Source: Ligustrum vulgare (taxonomy: Eukaryota > Streptophyta > Magnoliopsida > Lamiales > Oleaceae). From it: DNA of 64,000 bases. The DNA lies in contig OY743184.1 in assembly GCA_963555705.1 (NCBI GenBank), positions 24,030,859-24,094,858 on the forward strand. The letters are read 5' to 3'. Every line of letters starts with the position of its first letter. Position 1 is the first letter of the stretch. Under the pieces are notes generated by a model. That model searched no databases, was not told the DNA's origin, and saw nothing but the letters and a program-made list of their open reading frames with translations. Made by a program: the position numbers and the translations under genes. Of the stretch, positions 12,726 through 23,443 are shown in pieces.

Positions 12726-14100
12726 CCTAAAAATAACTGTAAAGCTGTAAATAAATTAAAATAAATAAAAGGGATAGAAAATAGGATTGCCTCCCAATAA
12801 GCACTTCATTTATAGTATAAAGCCCAATTTTTTGCAAACTTTCTTATGGTGGCTTAAAGGATGCTCTTGATGCCGTACACTCCTTGCAATTTCCCGCCTT
12901 GCATTTCTCAACCTTTTTGCGCACTTTCTTGAATTCTTGATTGCTGAATTGAGTGCCACCTGATTTTTCTTCTTGCTTCAAATTATGTCCATTGTCATGT
13001 AACACTTTCTCTACTTTGAAGCAACTTTCTATCTGATAATATATGTTCGGGTGTTGAGTGACAGTGACAGTCACTTACTCATCTTGAACTCTAAAGGTCA
13101 CCTCCACCTTTTCAACATCTATCAAAGCTCGTCACGTGGCCAAGAAGGGTCTACCAAAGATAAGTGACATTCGACTATACTCTTCAATATCCAAAATCAC
13201 CAAATTTACTGGAAAGATGAATTTATTCACTTTAACCAAAATGTCCCCAATGACACCATATGGATGTTTCACATATCTGTCAGCCAGCTGTAATGTGATT
13301 TTCTTTAATTTTGGTTTCCCTAATCCAAGTTTCTTGTAAAGTGAAAGAGGCATCAAATTGATAGTTGCCCCCCAAATCACAAAAAACTCTATCAAACTTG
13401 ATATTTCCAATATCAAAAGGGATAGAGAAACTCCTTTATCTTTGAGTTTTGGAGGAAATTTATTTTGCAGAATTGCACTGCATTCCTCAATTAAGGATAC
13501 AGTCTCAAATTCCCTCAACTTCCTCTTTTTAGAAATCACTTCTTTCATAAACTTGAGGTAAGTTAGTATATGGGCTAGAGTATTTGCAGATGGCATGTTG
13601 CTATACAGTTTCTAGAATACTTTCAGAAATTTACTAAACTGCTTACCCATTTTGTGATTTTGTAGAGGTTGGGGGAACGGGATTGGTGGGACATAGGTCT
13701 TGACAGGAAATTGATATTCTTCATTTGATTTCTCAATATCATTTTGACAATTTGAATTTGATATCTCATTCATCTCCATATCCTTGTCTTCATTTTCCAT
13801 CTATTTTTTTCCTTTGTTCATGCATCTTCTCATGTAATTCAGACAATTGCACACCACTTCTGGTAGTGACAGCTTGAACCCTATTTCTTAGAAGTGTATG
13901 AGGGAAAGAGATTGGAGGTACAAATCCCTTTGGTGGGAAATATTCCTCTGGGGGAAAATATTGCTCATCCTCAACTGCTACCTTAGAAGTTGGAGTATAG
14001 ATTTTTCCCATCTCTATTATAGAGATCATATTAACTTGCTCCCTTGGATTTTTAACTATGTTACTTGGGAGTGTTCCAGGTGCTTGCTCAGACAGTTGTT
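12726..14100 (-). pseudogene. Protease and 3' untranslated end of Athila-like element C2
   Basis: Minus-strand frames encode the gag C-terminal linker (about 14,029-13,790, with VQAVTTRSG) and an aspartic-protease-like domain (13,596-13,132). Protease features are LMPLSLYKKLGLG, QLADRYVKHPYG and LIFGRPF. The active-site motif normally DLGAS reads IWGAT, so the catalytic Asp is lost. After a short basic Cys-containing tail (to about 12,844) the sequence goes straight into GGGAGGCAATCC near 12,785-12,800 (minus). That motif resembles the block just downstream of pol in plant gypsy elements. RT, RNase H and integrase are absent, which suggests a gag-protease-only non-autonomous element or a large deletion. 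Confidence 0.7.
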
Positions 14101-15494
14101 GAGCGATTTGGCTTATCTAATTTTCAAGCCCTTTAATTACAGCCGAATGACTTTGAATGGTTGTTTAATGCAATTCAAACATTTTGTTAGCCTTCTGCAT
14201 ATGTTGTTGAATCAATTCCCCCAAACTTGGTCTTCTATCCTGCATTGGTTGGTTAAACTCATTTTGATTATTAGACCATTTACAGTTAGGGTGTTGTCTC
14301 TAATCTGGATTGTAAGTAGGAGCATACAGGGTATTCTGTTATTGATGATTGTTTTGCACAAAATTGGCCTACTCCTCTGTCAAAGCCAACAACATGTAAT
14401 TTTTGGTGGAATGGTTTGCACTACAATTCTCACATACTACCTATGATTGAATAGCGTGAACTACTTGATTTTATGATGAAAACAATATATAAACCTTTTT
14501 TGTTAGCGTAGCAAGTTGCGCATTTATGCTGGTCAGTGCATCTACATCATTCACTCTAGCAACTCTCTTTTCCACAGCTTTTTCAGATGGAAACATGGTG
14601 TGTGTTTTTGCAATGAGTTCGACCAGGTCTCATGCTTGATTGACACTTTTATTGGTAATAGACCCATCAGCTGATGAGTCCACTATGGATTTGTATTGTG
14701 GTGAATGGTGATAACCCAGAGTAGAAGTACTGAACTTGAAGGCTTTTATTAAATCCATGATAAGAGCATTTTATAAGAAGATCCTTAAATCTACCTCAAG
14801 ATTCATGAAAATTCTCACCGTCTAGTTGTTGGAAAGTAGATATTTCCAATTTTAGTTTAGCTACTTTAGTGGGTGAGAAATATTTGTTATAGAATTTCCT
14901 AACTAAATCATCCCATGTACCTATACTAAATTCAGGCTTAGAATCAAGCCGCTTCAATGCATTATCTCTTAAAGTGTAAGGAAATTGTCTCAAACGAATG
15001 TCGTCATTGTTTATGCCTTGAAATTGAAAATTTTGCCACATTCTCCCAAATCTTGCAACATGCACATTGGGTTCCTCGTGTGCTTTTCCAAAAAATTGGA
15101 TATTATTATTGAAAAAGTTAATTAAATCTACTTTAAATTGGAAATCATTCCTTCCAAAAGACGGATATAATATACTAGAACGGTTTGCAGTTTCAACAGG
15201 GGTCAAGAATTGACCCATAAGGTCTCCTACATTGTCATCTTGAGCATTACGTTCATGTACTTGATTACTTTGTGGTGGTGCATTTGGAGCAAGGGCTCTT
15301 GCAGCGACATTTGGCTCAAGATTGAAGTTTTTATTTGGATTAATAAGATTAGCCATCTGGTTCAGGTTTTGTTGTTCCCTAAAGTCGTCCTTTAAAGAAT
15401 TGTTCAATTTCAGGTTCGAAAGGTAAAAGATTTTCCCTTTGCGAACGGAGCATAAAAGGGCAAGAAAAGAATTTTTGATTTTTTTTAAAATCAA
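14101..15494 (-). pseudogene. gag of Athila-like element C2, decayed
   Basis: The first 232 codons (15494-14796) match the C1 gag: NLINPNKNFNLEPN, SSILYPSFGRNDFQFK, FPYTLRDNALKRLD and GTWDDLVRKFYNKYFSP. Downstream fragments on the same strand include a KTHHVSI-like stretch, a degenerate zinc knuckle (CENCSANHST, about 14,420-14,390), a YNPD.RQHPN block and ENQISQIAQQLSEQ. Multiple stops and frame changes separate these pieces. The reading order runs toward C1, so the two gag genes converge on the junction near 12,725. Confidence 0.78.
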
Positions 15495-15556
15495 AATACT
15501 AAAAAATAAATCTAAACATACTAAAAATCAAAATAAATAAATAACAAATTAAAATA

Positions 15557-15576
15557 GTTCCCGGCAATAGTGCCAA
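15557..15576 (-). other. Primer-binding site of element C2, mutated
   Basis: On the minus strand TTGGCACTATTGCCGGGAAC follows the LTR end by a few bases. It matches the tRNA-Asp-type site with changes at the central CGCCGT. It confirms the minus-strand orientation of C2. Confidence 0.75.
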
Positions 15577-15581
15577 AAAGT

Positions 15582-16862
15582 TGTTCGTGTGAGATATTGC
15601 AAGTGCACGATATCGTTAACAAGTAATAAAGTGTACTTTTGAGTTCAGGTTGTCGATCTCACGAGGACTATTTATTTGATATCGATGTACTTTGATTCAA
15701 AATAATTCTTAGACAAAAGCAAAAACTGATTTAAAAAAAATAAAATAAAATTGCAAACGAGTCCAAAAAGACGATAAATTGAGAGATTAATGAAACAAAC
15801 AATTCCAATAACTAAGAAATAGAAAATTAAACTAAAAGCAACTAAATTAAACTATAAAGTTAGAAATTGAACGATTAGTTTTCTTAACAATAAAGATCAA
15901 TAGTGACTAATGATTTCGAAATAATATTCTATCTTAATTTCGCATCTCAAGCTATTTTCTAAAACTGTATTTGATCGAATTCATACATGTACCTAATTTA
16001 CATCTCTCGACTTCAAATTAGGCCTATTTAACTAAATCAACAATGTATCTCTACAGCGGGTCAGAGTTTCCTTATCTAAATGCATTAAATTACCTAAGAA
16101 TTCATTAGTGATCATAAGCAACTACAAATTCATATATCTATCTTTTTGTTGAAATTGTTGAATTTTGCTACATGATCTAATTGTTATCTCGCATCTCGAA
16201 TTGTGAAAACAACCATTAAATCATGAGTGGTCAGTTAATTCAAGCATTAAAAACATAGTAAAATCATTAAAAATGAAAACAATAAAATCCTCAACTTGAG
16301 AATTGAAATTAAAACTGAAAATATTAAATCTACATCATCAATCCCTATATTAAATTTAGTTATTAATGTTCTTGAAAGAAAAAACAATTAAAAATATAAA
16401 CAGAACTTGAAGTTTGAAAAGTTGAAATCCAAGCATCTCCCCAACCACCTCCGTTTGTGTATATCTCTAACCGCCAAAACTCCCAGCTGTCCACCTTTCT
16501 CCTCTATCACAGTCGGCCTCGTTAATCTGCCAACCTTCTACCATTTCAAAGATATATATCCCAGTCAATACTCTCCAAGGAGCCACCAAGTTCTTGTAAA
16601 CTAGCCCCTAACAACCTCCAACTATTTCTATTCTCCAATGGCTCCCTCTCCACAAGTCAGCTCACCACCTTTTATTCTTAATCACAGTCGCCCCTAAATT
16701 CTTGTAGCCGACCCTTACATGCCTTCCTAATATTCTGCCCATTTTCTGTTGTATTGCACAGCCGTCTTTGGTTTTTAAAGCCGCATTCTAATTGTAATTC
16801 AAGAAGAAGTCTTCCTTGCACTGATACCATCTAAAGAAACCTAAATTTGCATTTTGATACAA
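15582..16862 (-). repeat. LTR of Athila-like element C2
   Basis: On the minus strand it ends ...CACACGAACA next to the primer-binding site. The inner part matches the C1 LTR at high similarity (for example AATATAGGGATTGATGATG versus AATATTGGGATTGATGATG). The outer U3 part contains several GCCGACTGTG-like motifs. The outer boundary near 16,862 is approximate. Confidence 0.68.
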
Positions 16863-17446
16863 TGAATATTTTTTTGTGTGGATATGACATCTTGAAACAA
16901 ATGAATTGTAAAAAAGTCACCCCGATTTAAAGCAACTAAATTAGTTTTTATTATTTATTTTTTTGAAAAATAAAACAAAACAATAATCCTAAATTAAAGC
17001 AACTAATTCGGTTTCCATTGAAATGGAAGATAAGACAAGTCAGTTACAACATCCAAAAAGGAAGGTTATTGATCAAATCCAATCAAATTTCAAAAAGCGT
17101 TAGCCAGAATAGATGGAATCTCTACCCTCATTTTAAACTAATAGGCCTTAAGAAATATTTGAGTAATATATATGGGATTAAATAGTAATAAAAATGATAA
17201 TATGATTCACAGTTGTTCTTGTTTGATTCTTGAATATTGAGAAAGTATATAAGCAATAAAGATGATTCCATATATGTGTAGAAAGACTAAAATATAATTT
17301 TTTGAAGATTACCCTCTATTTTGAGTGATGTGAAGGAGTCACTATTGGGACCCTTCCGAGTCCACGTTCTTGGACATTTCTTCATCCATAGAATGCCAAG
17401 TATTGGGATTGATCGAAAGTTTGATGAACTACTCAATTTCAAATGA
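16863..17446. other. Unassigned spacer
   Basis: AT-rich DNA between the C2 LTR and the Helitron. I see no ORF, repeat or RNA gene in it. Confidence 0.5.
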
Positions 17447-17458
17447 CTAGTGGCGTAC

Positions 17459-17475
17459 ATGTGCGTTGCACGTGA
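17459..17475 (-). other. Helitron 3' subterminal hairpin
   Basis: CATGTGCGTTGCACGTG folds as a short stem (GTGC/GCAC plus flanking CA/TG) eight bases from the terminal CTAG. The same arrangement with a similar stem occurs at 39,913-39,939, which suggests a family. Confidence 0.7.
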
Positions 17476-17924
17476 TCGATCAGTAATTTTTTTTTTTCAT
17501 TTTATATATCCAAAATTGTGATCATTAGTTCTTAAAAATTACACAATTATAATATATTTTATAATAAATATGGAATAATATGTTATATGATGCATATGTT
17601 CGATGTTCTTTATTTGAGAAAAAATTGTTTTGAATTGTGATTGATGTGATATTGTGTGGCTAAAAATGAAAGAAAAGTTTTGGGTTTATGTGTATAATAT
17701 TTTATTGTTAAAATGTGGATAAAATTGAATACCGTAATTTTTATTTTTTATTTTTATTTTTTTAAAGAGCATCAAACATATTATTTATTGTTAGCTTCTA
17801 TAATTACGAATATTGATAATTTATATAAATTCATAGAAATAAAAACATTGAAGATTATATTTCATCCTGAAAGAATATAATCGTGTAAAATAAATATTCT
17901 TATGAATAAAAATACAAGAAAAGC

Positions 17925-18042
17925 TAACCTCTTTTCCATACCCACAGTTATAACAGTTAGCCATGGGATTAGGATCCAAACCCAATTTCTTATAATATGT
18001 TTCCCATTTAGTATATTTCCCTTGAAAGACCAGACTTTCCAC
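17925..18042 (-). pseudogene. Possible captured exon, unidentified
   Basis: An open minus-strand stretch encodes KYTKWETYYKKLGLDPNPM followed by a CYNCGYGKE block, and ends at a plausible splice donor (AAAGAG|GTTAG, about 17,926). Its composition is more protein-like than the flanking AT-rich DNA, and it lies inside a Helitron, a class known to capture gene fragments. I do not recognise the source gene. The CxxC pair hints at metal binding but is too little to claim a domain. Confidence 0.3.
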
Positions 18043-18247
18043 ACTGTAAATAAATGGAAAGTGTTCATTCTGTATGAGTTTTCAATGAAGAAAGACAATA
18101 AAAAAAATGTATAAAAAACTCTATTGATAACATGAGATTACAATCATACAATGTTAGAATATAATATTGCAATAAGTTATATGAAGCATGTCCAGCTAAG
18201 CTTAAATCATTTTCTTTTTAGTAAATATCAGTAAGTTTTTTTTTTTA

Positions 18248-18251
<4 letters not shown>

Positions 18252-18321
<70 letters not shown>
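18252..18321. repeat. (AT)n microsatellite
   Basis: About 70 bp of pure AT dinucleotide repeat just outside the left arm of the large inverted repeat. Its true length may be misjudged by assembly. Confidence 0.95.
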
Positions 18322-18325
<4 letters not shown>

Positions 18326-18327
<2 letters not shown>

Positions 18328-19009
18328 GATAAATGATCTAAAAGATAAGACTAATTATTATTTGATTATATTTTTGTATCTTTATATATTCTAGTTTTGT
18401 TAACATGGCCAATATAAATGTTTACTCAACACTTAGAGGCATGTGTAATCGATCTATGACATGCTGTGGTAAGAATATATTTTTAACATTTAAGTTAAAT
18501 ATTAATAATGTAAGATTAACTTTGAACACAATCAGGATAAATGCTTCATCATTTTTTTTTTTTTGCTGCTCTACTCGTGTAGTTTTTTCACTTGTTTCTG
18601 CTAAACTATGTTTCTACGGCATGATGTACAAATGCTGCTACTAGCTCATATCACGTTTGAGTAACCTTGATAAAATATAATGATGAAGCAGTTATCCTGA
18701 TTGTGTTCAAAGTTAATGCCGTAGAAACATAGTTTAGCAGAGACAAGTGAAAAAACTACATGAGTAGAGCAGCAAAAAAAAAATGATGAAGCAGTTATCC
18801 TGATTGTGTTCAAAGTTAATCTTACATTATTAATATTTAACTTAAATGTTAAAAATAGATTCTTACCACACCATGTCAGAGATCAATTACACATGCCTCT
18901 AAGTGTTGAGTAAACATTTATATTGGCCATGTTAACAAAACTAGAATATATAAAGATACAAAAATATAATCAAATAATAATTAGTCTTATCTTTTAGATC
19001 ATTTATCAA
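18326..19009. repeat. Large inverted repeat (about 295-bp arms, 97-bp loop)
   Basis: The left arm (18,326-18,620) and right arm (18,718-19,009) are near-perfect reverse complements, starting TTGATAAATGATC and ending GATCATTTATCAA. The loop contains at 18,681-18,717 a second copy of a segment of the right arm (ATGATGAAGCAGTTATCC..., matching about 18,783-18,822), so one arm has been partly duplicated. Transcription through this would give a long hairpin RNA suitable for Dicer-like processing. Short ORFs within the arms are by-products, not genes. Confidence 0.93.
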
Positions 19010-20249
19010 CATCTTGACGCTACTTTCAATGCATAAAGGAGAGAGGAGATCAGATATATACTCAGATTCAAATCTTTACCTGCTTGGTTTGAAGAAGCTC
19101 AATTTTTCCTTTCTGAAAATTAATCATCAATGAAGCAATTGATAGCATAATACCAAAATTAACCAAGAAAAGGAAATAAATACTAATCAGAATAACTCCT
19201 TTGCCCTAATATCAATACAATTATAAAATCTAAATTGACATAAAAAATAATAATTAGTAAATAGAGGAAAGGTGTCTATTGAGAATTAAGTCAACCCACC
19301 TCGAGTTTAAGATCAGAGGGCTGGTGTGGGCAGTATTAACCCGTTCAAGATAAAGAACAGAATTAATAAAAGATGCCAAATCTTTCTTTGACCATATAAA
19401 ACTCATTTGAAACTTACCACCATTTACACTAATTCTCATGTGAGAATCGAACAAGCCTTTATCGATTTTTTCACATCACATAACCCAACAAAATCCATAA
19501 AAACCAAGTCTTTACTGCTGCCAAGACCATTCCCAACAAATAATTTCACAGATTGCACCACACGATAGCTGATTGTACAAACAACTTTTTATCAACCTCC
19601 CCTTAAACATACAACCACTTATTATTTTTCTATATAATCTATTTTACTGCATAATATTTAAGTAATGGGTACGGAATGTGAAATCTTAGAGAAGAAGATA
19701 CGTGCATATAATGTGTGGAAATGGGAAAATAAAGATTTGGAGATAAAAAATAAAAAATTGAGAATTGATATTGAAGGACAGAAACAATTCATCAAAAAAT
19801 CAAATTAAAAAAGTAATTAAAATTAAAAAGCTTAAAATATGACTGATAAATTTCATAACAGTTCAGAAATTTTCTATTTGTCGATCTTGGAATTGAAAGG
19901 GTTAGATTTTCTTTCGTCATCAATGATCGATCTTCTTCCGTTTCTGTCTTTTTTTTTTTTATCTGATAGCTTCCAAAGCAGTAAAGTATAGAAAGCAGGT
20001 TGGCCGAGATGGGATATTGTATGGAAGAACTGATGGCATATGAATAATTTGTGGAGAGAAAGTGAAGACCGGATGGAATATGAGTAATTTGTAGGGTATT
20101 TCTATTTCTGTCGTGATAATAGAATTTTGGTGAATAATTAATTAATGACCATTAACTATTAAGGGTTAGTTAGGCATTTAAGATAATTATGAGGACATAA
20201 ACGTTCAAAAAAGTTTCTCCTCTCAAGCCACTTTTATTGATGGTATAGA

Positions 20250-20726
20250 TATATGTCAATGGGATATGCGTGAGGAATAGAAAATGATCCAGAAGATAGC
20301 AAGTGCAGGTTTGTCATTCTGGCACTGGACCCAAGGGCATTAATTTTGAAGAGTGACAAATTTTCATATATATTTTTTTGCCACGAATAGTGGCTCAATT
20401 GTTGTCTTTGGAGGAATAGATTTATTTCAATTATTTGCATCACATTCCTAAGTTGTAACTTGCCTAATTGTCCAGTTATGATAATACTTATATTTGGTTT
20501 AGACTAGTTGCTCGAGATCTTGTTCATGGTTCTTGCCTGACTTCTTCATATATGTAAATAAATGACTACTAGACTCATTTCAAAATGTAGAATTCTTTCA
20601 ATAGTCTGACTTAACTGATACACATGCTTGAAACTGGAACAATTACTGGAAAAGAAAAGAAAAACCCACCTGAGATTAACATTATAGCCCCTGAGATTCA
20701 TTGGGTATCAACAAAAATCGAACAAG
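20250..20726. other. Unassigned spacer
   Basis: Nothing recognisable apart from AT-rich unique-looking DNA directly outside the Helitron 5' end. Confidence 0.45.
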
Positions 20727-20993
20727 TTGAACATCACCCTATTCATTAAATTTGAAAACTCACGGAAGGATAACAAAAGATTATTGATGAAGAAAGGAGT
20801 TGTTGCTTCAAAAATTATTTCTTATTCAATATTAGGGGAAAAGGAAATCATCAAAACAATTGCAGATTTAGTGGATGCAGAGCATATTAACAACAATCCT
20901 CGTACGGTATGTCGAGATGCCACAATTGGACATGAGGCTTTAAGTTTAGTTGGTATAATGGAAAACCCCAATTTTCGGAACAATTGGGAATAG
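20727..20993 (+). pseudogene. Unidentified gene fragment, possibly armadillo-like
   Basis: An 88-codon open frame contains NKRLLMKKGVVASKIIS and GHEALSLVGIMENPNFR. These resemble helical-repeat segments in which a residue is removed and a neighbourhood value updated, but no repeat period can be confirmed in so short a piece. After the TAG at 20,991 the same frame carries on with KYVNILKDDA and IASPNIGVVKQVF, suggesting a decayed longer gene. The assignment is tentative. Confidence 0.25.
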
Positions 20994-21174
20994 AATTAGC
21001 CAAGTATGTAAACATTTTAAAAGATGACGCATAAGATTCATTGTATGTTGTAATAGCAAGTCCTAATATTGGAGTAGTTAAGCAAGTGTTTTCATTAACA
21101 AGGAGTTGGTTATAACAAGCGTGTCATTGATGGAGATAAATAACAGATTCCAATACAGTATTGTGAAGTAAGAT

Positions 21175-21287
21175 GATAAATTATATTAGCTAAAATGTCT
21201 TGAAGAGGTTTGCAGCTAGAGGTTCAAATCTGATAAATTATATTGGCTAAAATGTCTTGAAGAGGGTCACAATGAGAGCTTCAAATC
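21175..21287. repeat. Two-copy 57-bp tandem repeat
   Basis: The segment GATAAATTATATTAGCTAAA... through GAGGTTCAAATC is repeated immediately, with TTGGCT replacing TTAGCT and a diverged end. It is a simple local duplication. Confidence 0.75.
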
Positions 21288-21288
21288 A

Positions 21289-21519
21289 TCAACGACAGGG
21301 TCGGTTGGTAACTTTAAAATAAGATAAATAAATAACATGCATATATGCTTGATGCTTGATGTCGAATTTGAAGAAGGTATTGCCCATTTGAAACCAAATC
21401 TCATAATTTCTTGGATGATTGACCTCCCTCAATAGTATTTGGTGAATCATCGTAATTTTCTGCATATCAAGGAAACATCCAAAAATAGTTTTCCTAAACA
21501 GACTATTTTGCTCATTCAT
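21289..21519 (-). pseudogene. DUF1985 remnant of a second Ulp1-type MULE
   Basis: This minus-strand frame encodes LFRKTIFGCFLDMQKI, IHQILLREVNHP and YEIWFQMGNTFFKFDIK. These align with the DUF1985 domain at 1,490-2,020 (FRSTCFGNFLQL, IHKLLLLEVRQP, DEMWYVIDGKLLKFS). Divergence is high, so this is an independent older copy and not a piece of the element at the left edge. No protease or transposase is visible nearby. Confidence 0.65.
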
Positions 21520-22877
21520 GAATCGACGCTTGAGAGCATGGTGACTATTATATTCAATGGCTTGACGTTGACCTTTACCCTAAAACCAGTCTTCAAGATT
21601 CACCTTCAAGCCTTGTTGCTGCAATTTGATTTAAAATGACTAAAATAGCTATGACGATGTAGAACAAGAAAATGTCATATATAATGAGAGAAACGATAAG
21701 TCGAATTGAACATCAGACACTTTCAATACGTATAATAGACTCTAGTTACAAAATTTTTAAGTTCAAGAATTGGGAGCGATTTGCATGAGAGTCCTCGTTC
21801 GACCAGTCTGAACCAAAAATATTAAATAGAGCCAAGTATGTCAGTCAACATGGATATGCTACCACACAAGGTAACACAAGCTTGGGAATCAAAATACTCA
21901 TTGAGCAGTCTGCTGGAGATAATCAAACAGCCATAAATGCCTTTTAGTGTTGACTCCCAAAATAAGCTGACTATGCTCTGATTGAAGACAATCACAATGA
22001 TGTGGGCAAACTTGAAATGGATATCCTGAAGAAAAAAAATGAACTTGCACTAGAATCTGTTTAAGAAATTAGTAGATTCTTTCTCTTGTTGACTATGTAA
22101 ATTTGCATGAGCAACAAAAAACATGCGGGGTTGTACAAAAACATGCTGGTTGGTAAAATGGATATCTTGAATAGGGGAGGGGGTGTGGATGGTGATTCAT
22201 CTCTCGTTGAATTTAATCTAATATCAGTTCAATTGCAAGAAAAAAAACAAGTAAATGCATGCTAGAGGGATTTCCCTTTTAATAAGAAGGTTACAATTAC
22301 TCACGTTATTGATATTGAACCTAATCTCAATATATGAAAGAATGAAACTAAAATAAAATTTGAGCAAGTCTTAAATCCATTGAAAATTATCATACTCGGC
22401 TTTGCAACAAGAATTTTTTAGAGATCTTCTTCCCAAGGAGTTTTAAAAACCTGTACTTTGATAAAAGGTATCAATTTCAATATCTTTTGATCAAAAATCA
22501 TTTTCTTAATTATGAGAATCCCTGTCTTAAAAACTGATTACTCTGATGAATAACCTCTCTACGAAAACTCATTTAGCTACAGCTCAATGAAAAACATCAT
22601 GTTCCACTCACATTTTACCTCATTAAGCAAGAGTCAATTATCAGTTAGAAATTAAAATATATCAAATTTAAATATGGTCTGAATAGCATATAATACACCA
22701 ATCTCAATAAACATGATCATAATTAATTCATTCTTTAGATTATGATACTCTGTGTCTTCAAAGCAATAATTCAGAAATAATTGCATACTAGTACAAAAAG
22801 AGAGATTTGATCCACACTGCACGCAACTTCAAGAACTTGAACAAAATTGTTATTGAAAAATCGAGTGTCAATCTTGT
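21520..22877. other. Unassigned degenerate DNA
   Basis: About 1.36 kb of AT-rich sequence without a supported gene or repeat. Scattered short frames do not resemble any family I know. It ends exactly where LTR A begins. Confidence 0.45.
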
Positions 22878-23237
22878 TGATAAGTGTATTTTATACACTT
22901 ATTTCTATCCTAAAATTAGGATTTTATATGTTTGTTTTAGAATATTCGCTATTTATTTTGTGTTATTTGTTTACATTTCAGAAATAATCCCAAAGTCGAG
23001 AAAATAAAGGAATTGAAGCTAACATTGAGCAATTGGATGTACAAAGTGTCAAAGTGAGCAAATCAAGAATTGATGCAGTCAATCAAATGGTTAATTTGAA
23101 GAAAAAATCGAATTTGGAAGAAATCAGAAGTTCAGGGGTTAAATTGCAACAATCAGAAGTTGGAGGACTTGCTGTGCAATTAAAAGACAGGGACCAAGTT
23201 GCAGAATTTAAAAGATAAAAATTGCAGCCTGAATTAC

Positions 23238-23355
23238 AACCGTGCGGCCGCACGGTTGAAAAAGGCGTGCGGTCGCACGGTCAAAAAATTCGGCGACTGA
23301 AGTTTACCTGCAGAGTCATGCGACCGCGTGTTTTTGAACCGTGCGGCCGCACGGT
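23238..23355. promoter_or_regulatory. Paired CpG palindromes in LTR A U3
   Basis: Four GC-rich modules sit 80-200 bp upstream of the TATA box: a perfect 20-bp palindrome AACCGTGCGGCCGCACGGTT (23,238-23,257), GTGCGGTCGCAC (about 23,266-23,279), ATGCGACCGCGTG (about 23,317-23,330) and ACCGTGCGGCCGCACGGT (23,338-23,355). They are arranged as two pairs in otherwise AT-rich DNA. They could bind dimeric factors or nucleate methylation; the role is inferred. Confidence 0.7.
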
Positions 23356-23435
23356 AGTCCCGACTGGGCCGTAGCTGGGCTTTTTGCGCGGAATTCAGCA
23401 ATTTTCTCCTCCATTAACCTAATTCTCGGGAAAAT

Positions 23436-23443
23436 CTATATAT
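23436..23443 (+). promoter_or_regulatory. TATA box of LTR A
   Basis: CTATATATACC sits downstream of the palindromes and is conserved in the split copy at about 29,482-29,490. It would start the retrotransposon transcript about 30 bp further on. Confidence 0.6.

Larger units (their letters stand above)
17447..20249 (-). mobile_element. Complete non-autonomous Helitron
   Basis: On the minus strand the element begins TCTATACCATCAATAAAAG at 20,249, preceded by A. It ends CTAG at 17,447, followed by T on the minus strand, the AT insertion site typical of Helitrons. A short hairpin (17,459-17,475) lies eight bases before CTAG, as expected for the 3' subterminal hairpin. The length is 2,803 bp. It encodes no Rep/helicase, so it would depend on an autonomous relative. 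It carries a large inverted repeat, an AT microsatellite and a possible captured exon. Target-site duplications are not expected for Helitrons and none was seen. Confidence 0.78.

Noticed and set aside
13898..14446. 182-codon plus-strand frame
   Set aside because: It overlaps the minus-strand gag-protease linker of C2 and has low-complexity hydrophobic composition; it is a shadow frame.
18405..18644. 79-codon plus-strand frame
   Set aside because: It lies in the left arm and loop of the large inverted repeat and has no protein similarity; it is a by-product of the hairpin.
23238..23355. CpG palindromes considered as a CRISPR array or bacterial insert
   Set aside because: Spacers are not unique segments of constant length and the context is a plant LTR with TATA box and LTR ends.
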